The translations under genes and the position numbers were made by a program. Below the pieces are notes generated by a model. It ran no database searches, was not told the origin of the DNA, and was given only the letters and a program-made list of their open reading frames with translations. 11,415 nt of DNA from NCBI GenBank assembly GCA_023412745.1, contig JAEZBZ010000077.1, positions 1-11,415 on the forward strand. The letters are read 5' to 3'. Source of the DNA: Pseudomonadota bacterium. GTDB lineage: Bacteria > Pseudomonadota > Alphaproteobacteria > Rhizobiales > Hyphomicrobiaceae. Positions 1 to 5,281 of the stretch are shown piece by piece (within the stretch, counting starts at the first letter, position 1; each line of letters begins with the position of its first letter).

Positions 1-73
1 TCGACCTTTGCTTGTGACGTCATTCAGAGCCGCTGCGCTCCGTCCGATTTCCTCTCAAAAAAAATCGATCGAA

Positions 74-124
74 TCTCGCAAGGCACCGCGAGAACCACAA
101 CGATTCTTTCGAAAGGAAATCGTT
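74..124 (+). promoter_or_regulatory. Structured 5' leader of the cold-shock gene, with hairpin over the ribosome binding site
   Basis: Two inverted repeats lie in tandem directly before the csp start codon. The first pairs TCTCGC (74-79) with GCGAGA (88-93). The second pairs AACGATT (99-105) with AATCGTT (118-124), with an inner CTT/AAG stem around a TCGA-type loop and a small bulge. The Shine-Dalgarno segment GAAAGGA (111-117) lies inside the second hairpin, which ends at the base before the ATG. Cold-shock mRNAs commonly have structured leaders that control translation with temperature. That this one works that way is inference. Confidence 0.5.
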
Positions 125-334
125 ATGACTGTTGGCACTGTTAAGTGGTTTAATTCTGTTAAGGGTTTCGGCTTCATCCAGCCGGACGATGGCTCACAGG
201 ACGTGTTCGTCCATATTTCGGCTGTCGAACGTGCAGGCATGTACTCCCTGAACGAAGGCCAGAAGATTGGCTATGAGATCGTGCAGGATCGCAAGTCGGG
301 CAAAAGCTCGGCAGGCAACTTGCAGGCCGCATAA
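125..334 (+). CDS. Cold-shock domain protein (CspA family)
   Basis: This 69-residue protein is a single cold-shock domain, a five-stranded OB fold that binds single-stranded RNA or DNA in the cytoplasm. Such proteins act as RNA chaperones during cold shock or stationary phase. The RNP1 motif KGFGFI is at residues 13-18 and RNP2 VFVHIS at 27-32. The opening GTVKWFN and the closing residues also match the family, whose usual length is about 65-70. The ATG at 125 is chosen because the domain begins right there and GAAAGGA lies 7 nt upstream. An in-frame ATG at position 8 would add 39 residues with no csp similarity. The gene stands alone, with a structured leader before it and an intrinsic terminator after it. 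Several csp paralogues are usual in related genomes, so no specific symbol is given. Confidence 0.96.
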   Translation: MTVGTVKWFNSVKGFGFIQPDDGSQDVFVHISAVERAGMYSLNEGQKIGYEIVQDRKSGKSSAGNLQAA

Positions 335-395
335 GAGATTCCATTCGCTCCCGCTGACCACGGATGTACTGGCAGCAGAGCTGAGTGGCACGAGA

Positions 396-420
396 GGTCG
401 GGGTAATCCCCGGCCTTTTT
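396..420 (+). terminator. Intrinsic terminator of the csp gene
   Basis: An 8-bp stem pairs GGTCGGGG (396-403) with CCCCGGCC (408-415), including one G-T pair, around a TAAT loop. Five T residues follow directly (416-420). It lies 61 nt after the csp stop and fits a Rho-independent terminator on the plus strand. On the minus strand no T-run follows the stem, so it is not an equally good terminator for the converging gene. Confidence 0.85.
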
Positions 421-497
421 GCGTTTGGATGCGGTTGCAGCTATCGCGCGCACAGCTCGCTGCGCAAATCCAACAACCCGATTATCCATCACGCCCA

Positions 498-749
498 TCA
501 CCTCGCGACGGCTATTTCAGTTTTGCCGGTTGTCGCAAGCCGAGCCCGATATCCGGCATAGGCTGCCAGCTTTTCAGGGGCTCGTGTGCCCATCCCAGCC
601 ATCATGCAAAGTGAGTCCACAATGATGGGAGCGACGGCTGGGTCGCTGGAATGCGCCGTGAACAGCTCATCGAATACCTCCTTCAACATTTTGGTGTCGG
701 CGGGATTGAAGCCAGCGGCGGCAATTTGTTGGTGGGGAGTTTGTGGCAT
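498..749 (-). CDS. Small protein of unknown function (83 aa)
   Basis: I do not recognise this protein family. The case for a real gene is a strong Shine-Dalgarno AAGGAG (755-760) five bases before the ATG, and a balanced composition unlike the Arg/Pro-rich shadow frames around it. The sequence looks soluble and helical: MLKEVFDELF (residues 21-30), then a middle segment with Pro-Ile-Ile and Cys-Met-Met (41-53), then a basic C-terminal helix. No signal peptide, membrane segment or metal site is evident. It converges on the csp gene, ending 78 nt beyond the csp terminator on that side. Its transcription probably starts in the 750-1009 intergenic region. It could be a lineage-restricted regulator or partner protein, but nothing in the sequence decides this. 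Confidence 0.7.
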   Translation of the reverse strand: MPQTPHQQIAAAGFNPADTKMLKEVFDELFTAHSSDPAVAPIIVDSLCMMAGMGTRAPEKLAAYAGYRARLATTGKTEIAVAR

Positions 750-1009
750 GATCGCTCCTTACGCTTTACAGGCGGGAGCAAGATTTACTCTCGGGGCGAC
801 AGCCTGCGGGGTACCGTGTGTCGCCGATACTCGAAATATGGGGTCCAGGCGAAGGATTACAAATTATCGCAGGGTTGTTCATGGCCGCACAGCTATAGGC
901 TGGTTCCGCAAATGACTGCGTTAAAATGATATCAACCTGTGATATCGACCTGTGATATCAGCGGACCATCGCGTAAATTAACTAGTTGATTTTATTGAGA
1001 AATATTTTG
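750..1009. other. Intergenic region without a supported gene
   Basis: These 260 bases lie between the start of the 83-residue gene and the 3' end of tRNA-Gln. Open frames crossing it are shadows or lack a ribosome binding site. It holds the TGATATC repeat cluster (927-959) and an AT-rich patch (about 971-1009) with the palindrome AACTAGTT at 980-987. The AT-rich stretch contrasts with the GC-rich surroundings. I see no convincing promoter or T-run terminator. Confidence 0.6.
927..960. repeat. Three TGATATC direct repeats with 13-bp period
   Basis: TGATATC occurs at 927-933, 940-946 and 953-959. The copies are separated by AACCTG and GACCTG, giving a 13-bp unit TGATATC-R-ACCTG present twice plus a third half. 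Each copy contains the self-complementary hexamer GATATC, and the first and last extend to the palindrome TGATATCA. It lies about 180-220 bp upstream of the minus-strand 83-residue gene and 50 bp from the 3' end of tRNA-Gln. A protein-binding cluster or an iteron-like array are both possible. No known operator is matched with confidence. Confidence 0.65.
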
Positions 1010-1083
1010 TGGCTGGGGGACGTGGATTCGAACCACGACTAGCGGAGTCAGAGTCCGCTGTTCTACCGTTAAACTATCCCCCA
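1010..1083 (-). tRNA. tRNA-Gln (anticodon CUG)
   Basis: Read on the minus strand this is a complete 74-nt tRNA. The acceptor stem pairs TGGGGGA with TCCCCCA, followed by discriminator G and a gene-encoded CCA at 1010-1012. The anticodon stem GCGGA/TCCGC encloses loop CTCTGAC, so the anticodon is CTG and reads CAG (Gln). The T-arm pairs CGTGG with CCACG around TTCGAAT. A sigma-70-type promoter lies about 40 bp upstream. tRNA 3' ends are common integration sites, and the AT-rich segment just beyond the CCA end may reflect this, but no integrase or repeated tRNA end is visible. Confidence 0.97.
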
Positions 1084-1124
1084 ATGCCGGGATCGCGCGG
1101 TGCAATGCGGCGGCGCGGATTGGG

Positions 1125-1153
1125 GCTATAACAGCATCACCGGCCGACTGCAA
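1125..1153 (-). promoter_or_regulatory. Sigma-70-type promoter for tRNA-Gln
   Basis: On the minus strand a -35 box TTGCAG (1148-1153) is followed after exactly 17 bases by a -10 box TATAGC (1125-1130). Transcription would start near 1117-1119, giving a leader of about 35 nt before the mature tRNA 5' end at 1083. TATAGC is a frequent -10 form in stable-RNA promoters of alphaproteobacteria. It lies in the 111-bp gap between the M15-like gene and the tRNA, so the tRNA need not depend on read-through. Confidence 0.7.
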
Positions 1154-1194
1154 GACGCGCGGCGCAGTGGTCGCGGCCGGGCGGCAACGGCGAG

Positions 1195-1995
1195 TCATGG
1201 CTTGCCGGTCAACAGCTCCGGCCGGTACTCGAATTGCATGGTGTCGTAATGATACCAGGCGCCGCCCCAGATGAAGCCGTGCTTCTCGAAAATGCGTACG
1301 ATTTCAAGGGGAACACTGTTTCTGTAGATCGGTTGCCCGTCGCTGCCGGGCTTGGACCAACGCCAGTAGTGCGATCGGGCCAGCGCGATGTCGATGGCGA
1401 TGCCATACCCGTGCGCGGAAGGTGACTTCGTTCCCGCGATGGGGCGACAATTGTAGGTCCCGGCCGAGGGAACAAGGTACACGTCGAAGCGCGCCGGGAG
1501 CTGGTCGAGCTCCCGCGAGACGGCCTGCAGCTTTGCCGCAACGCCGTTGAGCCGCGTCACCTTGAGCCGTTGTCCCGCCTTCTTGGGTAGCCATATCACC
1601 TCTACGAGGTTCGCCGTTACCTCTCCGCGCCCGCAGTCGCCGTACATGAGGTTGAAAAATTTGGCGTTTCGTGCCCGACCAGGATCGGAATTGCGCGCCG
1701 GCGGATGACCGGATCGCTCAGTCTGATACGGAATGGCCAGCATGTCCTTGATATCCGGATCGGCAAGCCATTCCGCGAAAGATTTCTCACCCCGCCCGTC
1801 ATCAACCGGCATGCGGGAACCGTCCTTCCAAATCAGATGCCCATCAGCAAAACCAGCGAGGTGATCGGGATAAGCGCGGACCAACCGCGCCAGTGCATCG
1901 GCATCGGCACCGGCGGCCTGCGCGCGACTGCTGATCGCGCCCGTGAAAGCGAATAGAACGCCTGAAAACAAAGCGATTGCCCAAGTGCGACGCAT
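1195..1995 (-). CDS. Exported M15-family (VanY/D-Ala-D-Ala carboxypeptidase-like) peptidase, altered zinc site
   Basis: The product has 266 residues from the preferred start. Residues 1-27 form a signal peptide: two Arg, a hydrophobic core and an A-Q-A cleavage site, so the protein probably acts in the periplasm. The C-terminal half matches the M15 peptidoglycan-peptidase fold: SPSAHGYGIAIDI (191-203) supplies zinc ligands His195 and Asp202, and FIWGGAWYHYDTMQFEY (241-257) matches the final catalytic block. In the family this block usually reads D-x-x-H-F, with Asp as catalytic base and His as third zinc ligand. Here Asp251 is present but the His position is Gln254 (codon CAA), so catalysis is uncertain. 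Cys121 and Cys183 could form a disulfide. The start at 1995 is chosen over an in-frame GTG at 2058 because the signal peptide begins there, with AGG six bases upstream; the GTG has no ribosome binding site. It diverges from the ppx gene across 200 bp. Confidence 0.85.
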   Translation of the reverse strand: MRRTWAIALFSGVLFAFTGAISSRAQAAGADADALARLVRAYPDHLAGFADGHLIWKDGSRMPVDDGRGEKSFAEWLADPDIKDMLAIPYQTERSGHPPARNSDPGRARNAKFFNLMYGDCGRGEVTANLVEVIWLPKKAGQRLKVTRLNGVAAKLQAVSRELDQLPARFDVYLVPSAGTYNCRPIAGTKSPSAHGYGIAIDIALARSHYWRWSKPGSDGQPIYRNSVPLEIVRIFEKHGFIWGGAWYHYDTMQFEYRPELLTGKP

Positions 1996-2137
1996 GAAGT
2001 GCCTGAAATTCAGGATGATATGATCGGGCATGAGGAGACTGACACGAAAGTAATACACAAGGAGGCGTTTACCCCCTTCGTGAAGCTGCTAGAGTGGTAG
2101 ACAAGTTAGAAACCAGACGATGCCTGATGACGAGTAG

Positions 2138-2168
2138 GGACGCACGCGCAATTCATCCGCGTGCGTCC
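2138..2168 (+). promoter_or_regulatory. Perfect 11-bp inverted repeat upstream of ppx
   Basis: GGACGCACGCG (2138-2148) pairs without mismatch with CGCGTGCGTCC (2158-2168) around a 9-base loop, ending 27 bases before the GTG start of the Ppx/GppA gene. No T-run follows, so it is not a classic intrinsic terminator. A five-codon reading frame (ATG at 2120, TAG at 2135-2137) ends at the base before the stem. It may be a leader RNA structure, or an operator in the region between the divergent genes. Confidence 0.5.
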
Positions 2169-2195
2169 TGAAGCCCGGGCACTGGGGATAGAGCC

Positions 2196-3434
2196 GTGGA
2201 GGGATCGACCAACGATATCGACCCGGCCGCCGTGACCGAGGCGGTGCCATCTTCAGATGGCCTGCAGGCTTGCGCAGTCAGCACACCGGCATGCGCGTCA
2301 AGCATTGCTCCACCCAACGGCTCCAGGCCCAACGGCAGGACGGCGGCGCAGACACATCGGCCCGCTGGCTCCAAAAAGGCCTTCGCCAACACCGGCACAT
2401 CGGCGCGTGTCTATGCGGCGCTGGACCTCGGCACCAACAATTGCCGGCTGCTCGTCGCCCGCCCATCGCGGCGCGGATTCATGGTGGTGGATGCGTTCTC
2501 GCGCATTATCCGGCTCGGCGAGGGCGTCACGGCGTCCGGCCAGCTTGGCGACGCGGCCATGTCGCGCACCTGGGATGCGCTGAAGGTCTGCGCGGCCAAG
2601 ATGCGCCGCCACAGCGTCGCCCGCTCGCGCCTGGTTGCGACCGAGGCCTGCCGGATCGCCCGCAACGGTCCTGAATTCCTCGATCGCATCGACCGCGAAC
2701 TGGGGCTGTCGATCGAGATCCTTTCACGCGAGGCGGAAGCCAAGCTCGCGGTTTCGGGTTGCGCCACGCTGCTCGACATCGATTCGGACATGGCGCTGGT
2801 GTTCGATATCGGCGGCGGATCATCGGAACTGGTCTGGCTCGACCTGAGCAAGCGGCGCGGCACATGGCGGCGTTCCCTCGGTGACCGGCTGGAAGCCATG
2901 AACTGCATCGCCGGCTGGACATCGCTGCCGGTCGGCGTGGTGACGCTGGCCGAACGCTTCGGCGGGCGACATCTGACATCGGCGGGATTCGAAGCCATGG
3001 TCGGCAGCGTGCTCGATCTGCTGCAGCCGTTCGAGGCCGAGCACAGATTCCGCGAGCGCATCGCCAACGGCCGCGTGCATATGCTGGGTACGTCGGGCAC
3101 GGTCACCACCGTTGCCGGTATCCGGCTCGGCCTGCCGCGCTATGATCGCAACCGCGTCGATGGCTGCTGGCTGGAAACCGAGGAAGCTCGCGCCGTCACC
3201 TACGATCTGCTGTCGCGCACCCATGAACAGCGGATCGCCGAGCCTTGCATCGGCAAGGACCGGGCAGAACTTGTGCTGGCAGGCTGCGCCATCCTGGAAG
3301 GGCTACTGCGCATGTGGCCGACAAAGCGGCTGCGCGTTGCTGATCGCGGCTTGCGAGAAGGCATGCTCGCAACCATGATGGCCGAAGATGGTCATTACCG
3401 TGGATCCCCGCGGCGCGAACAGCAGCCCTCCTGA
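2196..3434 (+). CDS. Ppx/GppA family phosphatase (exopolyphosphatase / pppGpp phosphohydrolase type)
   Basis: The enzyme belongs to the ASKHA-fold Ppx/GppA family, which removes terminal phosphate from polyphosphate or converts pppGpp to ppGpp in the cytoplasm. The conserved domain starts near residue 72. Phosphate-1 motif ALDLGTNNCRLLVA is at 75-88, ATEACR with the likely catalytic Glu150 at 148-153, SREAEAKLAVSG at 177-188, and phosphate-2 motif FDIGGGSSELVW at 203-214. SLPVGVVTLAERF (243-255), LGTSGTVTTVAG (297-308) and VADRGLREGM (381-390) are also family blocks. At 412 residues it lacks the long C-terminal region of E. coli Ppx (513). The first 70 residues are Ala/Ser/Pro-rich and look disordered. 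The GTG start has only a weak GGGGA ribosome binding site, so a later start is possible. rlmE follows 50 nt downstream. Whether polyphosphate or pppGpp is the substrate cannot be read from sequence. Confidence 0.92.
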   Translation: MEGSTNDIDPAAVTEAVPSSDGLQACAVSTPACASSIAPPNGSRPNGRTAAQTHRPAGSKKAFANTGTSARVYAALDLGTNNCRLLVARPSRRGFMVVDAFSRIIRLGEGVTASGQLGDAAMSRTWDALKVCAAKMRRHSVARSRLVATEACRIARNGPEFLDRIDRELGLSIEILSREAEAKLAVSGCATLLDIDSDMALVFDIGGGSSELVWLDLSKRRGTWRRSLGDRLEAMNCIAGWTSLPVGVVTLAERFGGRHLTSAGFEAMVGSVLDLLQPFEAEHRFRERIANGRVHMLGTSGTVTTVAGIRLGLPRYDRNRVDGCWLETEEARAVTYDLLSRTHEQRIAEPCIGKDRAELVLAGCAILEGLLRMWPTKRLRVADRGLREGMLATMMAEDGHYRGSPRREQQPS

Positions 3435-3484
3435 TCGGTACGGGTATCGCGGACTTACAAAAGCACCTTCCGGAAGGGCCAGAC

Positions 3485-4198
3485 ATGGTCAAATCACCCA
3501 CGCGCGGCGGCCAGGGTGGCGGTCAACGCCAGCTCAAGGTCCGTGTGCGCAGCACCAAACAGCGCACCGCTTCGTCACGCCGCTGGCTCGAACGGCAGCT
3601 CAACGATCCCTACGTCGCCGCCGCCCAGCGAGACGGCTATCGCTCGCGCGCGGCCTACAAGCTACTGGAAATGGATGACAAGTACCGCTTCCTGAAGCCG
3701 GGAGCACGGGTCGTGGACCTGGGCGCCGCACCGGGCGGCTGGAGCCAGATCGCAGTGGATCGCGTCAAGTCGCTCGACGGCCGCGGACAGGTCGTCGCCA
3801 TCGACATCAGCGAAATGGAGCCGCTGGCCGGCGCCGAGGTGCTGCATCTCGACTTCATGGACCCGACCGCCCCCGACGTGCTGCGCGCCAAGCTGCGCGA
3901 TGGCGGCGCCGATGTCGTCATGTCGGACATGGCCGCGCCGACGGTCGGCCACACCAAGACGGACCACTTGCGCGTCATGGGACTGGCCGAAGCAGCAGCG
4001 GAGTTCGCGACCGAAGTACTTTCGCCGGGCGGGACGTTTCTGGCCAAGGTCTTCCAGGGCGGCACCGAGGGCGAATTGCTGACCATGCTGAAGCGCAGCT
4101 TCGCCACCGTACGGCATGTGAAACCGCCGGCCAGCCGCGCCGATAGCGCCGAACTCTACGTACTGGCCACGGGCTTCCGCGGCGCTCATCAAAGGTGA
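3485..4198 (+). CDS. rlmE: 23S rRNA (uridine-2'-O)-methyltransferase RlmE (FtsJ/RrmJ)
   Basis: RlmE transfers a methyl group from S-adenosylmethionine to the ribose 2'-OH of U2552 (E. coli numbering) in the A loop of 23S rRNA, a late step in 50S maturation. The SAM motif VVDLGAAPGGWSQ is at residues 76-88. The catalytic K-D-K-E tetrad is intact: Lys59 (RAAYKL), Asp148 (MSDMAAP), Lys188 (LAKVFQGG) and Glu223 (SAELYVLATGF). The 237 residues exceed the E. coli protein (209) through a basic, Gly-rich N-terminal tail of about 30 residues, which may help bind rRNA. The ATG has GGAAGGG eight bases upstream, so the start is secure. The ribosome binding site overlaps the palindrome CCTTCCGGAAGG (3466-3477). 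It probably shares a transcript with the upstream ppx and the downstream transporter. Confidence 0.96.
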   Translation: MVKSPTRGGQGGGQRQLKVRVRSTKQRTASSRRWLERQLNDPYVAAAQRDGYRSRAAYKLLEMDDKYRFLKPGARVVDLGAAPGGWSQIAVDRVKSLDGRGQVVAIDISEMEPLAGAEVLHLDFMDPTAPDVLRAKLRDGGADVVMSDMAAPTVGHTKTDHLRVMGLAEAAAEFATEVLSPGGTFLAKVFQGGTEGELLTMLKRSFATVRHVKPPASRADSAELYVLATGFRGAHQR

Positions 4199-4205
4199 TC
4201 CCGCC

Positions 4206-5120
4206 TTGTGGCGGATCTGGATCTGTGCCCTGTTTTGGGGGCTCAACTGGCCTGCGGTCCGGATCGCGCTGGACGGCTTTTCGCCATGGACGCTGCGCGC
4301 GGCCGGCCTCAGCCTCGGCGCCATGTTGCTGATGGCGCTGGCCGTCGCGCTTAGCCGGTCGCTGGTCGTCCCTGCGGGCCATCGCGGCGCGCTGGTGATT
4401 TCGGCCGCGCTTAACGTTGCGGGCTTCAATATCTTCATCGTATTCGCGCAATTGGCGATGCCATCGTCGCGCGCAGCGATCCTGACCTTTACGATGCCGA
4501 TGTGGGCCGCCCTGTTTGCGGCGCTGTTCGCGGGAGAGCGTATCGACCGCATCCGGGGCATGGCGCTGGCGCTTGGCGCGGCAGGACTGTGCCTGCTGGC
4601 ACGACCTTATTGGCCAGCCCTCGCCTCCGGCACAATTCCCCTGGGCCTCGTCTATGTGCTCGGCGCTGCCATCCTGTGGGCCGCAGGCACGGTGTACGCC
4701 AAGGTCCGCGCCATTCCCGGCGATCCGCTTGGCCTCACCGCGTGGCAACTCGTCATCGGCGCGCTGATTGCCGGCGCGGGCGCGCTGGCTTTTGAAGCCC
4801 CTCGCATCGACTTCACGGTTCCCGGCGTGACGGGCGCGTTCGCCTATCACGTGCTGCTGGCGATCGCCGCTGCCTACTTCCTCTGGTTCGAGTTGCTGAG
4901 CCGGGTGCCGAGCAGCACCGCCGCCATCGGCACCTTGCTGATCCCGATCGTCGCATTGATCGGATCGATGCTCATTCTTGGTGAACGCCCGACGCTGACC
5001 GACTTCATCGGCTTCGGCTTCATCCTGGCCGGCATCGCCATGGACCAGGGATTTCGCCAACTCGCATCACGATCGGCCCCAACGGCGGACAGGATCAAGC
5101 CGCCCCACCTCGGCTCGTGA
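4206..5120 (+). CDS. DMT-superfamily transporter with two EamA domains
   Basis: The 304-residue inner-membrane protein has about ten hydrophobic segments arranged as two tandem EamA repeats (roughly residues 3-140 and 146-288). Family signatures include LFWGLNWPAVR (9-19) in helix 1, a Pro-containing TMPMWAALFAALFAGER near the end of repeat 1, and PIVALIGSMLILGERPT near the end of repeat 2. EamA proteins mostly export amino acids or other metabolites, and the substrate cannot be predicted here. The start is TTG at 4206, seven nt after the rlmE stop, with AAAGG at 4191-4195 inside the last rlmE codons; this suggests translational coupling. The final 20 residues are polar and cytoplasmic. Confidence 0.88.
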   Translation: MWRIWICALFWGLNWPAVRIALDGFSPWTLRAAGLSLGAMLLMALAVALSRSLVVPAGHRGALVISAALNVAGFNIFIVFAQLAMPSSRAAILTFTMPMWAALFAALFAGERIDRIRGMALALGAAGLCLLARPYWPALASGTIPLGLVYVLGAAILWAAGTVYAKVRAIPGDPLGLTAWQLVIGALIAGAGALAFEAPRIDFTVPGVTGAFAYHVLLAIAAAYFLWFELLSRVPSSTAAIGTLLIPIVALIGSMLILGERPTLTDFIGFGFILAGIAMDQGFRQLASRSAPTADRIKPPHLGS

Positions 5121-5155
5121 CATCACACCCGCGGGCGCGGACGGCGGCCATAGAT

Positions 5156-5188
5156 GTCACCGGCTGGCAGCTATGCACCGGCCGTGAC
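5156..5188 (+). promoter_or_regulatory. Hairpin after the EamA gene, in the guaB upstream region
   Basis: GTCAC (5156-5160) pairs with GTGAC (5184-5188). After a one-base bulge, GGCTGG (5162-5167) pairs with CCGGCC (5178-5183), with one T-G pair, around a 10-base loop. This 11-bp stem begins 35 bp after the transporter stop. No T-run follows, so it may be a Rho-type or weak 3' end of the upstream operon, or part of the guaB leader. Confidence 0.4.
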
Positions 5189-5234
5189 CGCAGGCTCGCT
5201 TCCTTTACCGCCAAGCCCGTGCTATGCGCCTTGC

Positions 5235-5260
5235 GAAATCGTCGCCTGCAGGGCGATTTC
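5235..5260 (+). promoter_or_regulatory. Hairpin just upstream of the guaB ribosome binding site
   Basis: GAAATCG (5235-5241) pairs perfectly with CGATTTC (5254-5260). A short inner CC/GG pairing is possible. The structure ends eight bases before the Shine-Dalgarno AAGGAG (5269-5274). It could influence guaB translation or be the remnant of a leader control element. It matches no purine riboswitch that I recognise. Confidence 0.4.
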
Positions 5261-5281
5261 ACCCCCAGAAGGAGCGCAGAC

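Noticed and set aside
651..929. Plus-strand open frames across 586-929
   Set aside because: They overlap the minus-strand 83-residue gene, which has a strong ribosome binding site. They have none of their own and read as non-protein-like composition.
971..1083. Genomic island attachment site at tRNA-Gln
   Set aside because: The AT-rich patch next to the tRNA 3' end is suggestive, but no integrase, no duplicated tRNA end and no foreign gene block are present in the window.
992..1198. Minus-strand open frame over the tRNA
   Set aside because: It runs through the complete tRNA-Gln gene and its promoter, so it is not a protein gene.
3662..4561. Minus-strand open frame of 299 codons
   Set aside because: It is antisense to rlmE and the start of the transporter, with low-complexity composition and no family motif.
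3975..5060. Long minus-strand open frame (361 codons)
   Set aside because: It lies opposite rlmE and the EamA transporter, both with clear family motifs. Its translation is rich in Arg, Gln, Asp and Ala as expected of an antisense frame in GC-rich DNA, and it has no recognisable domain.
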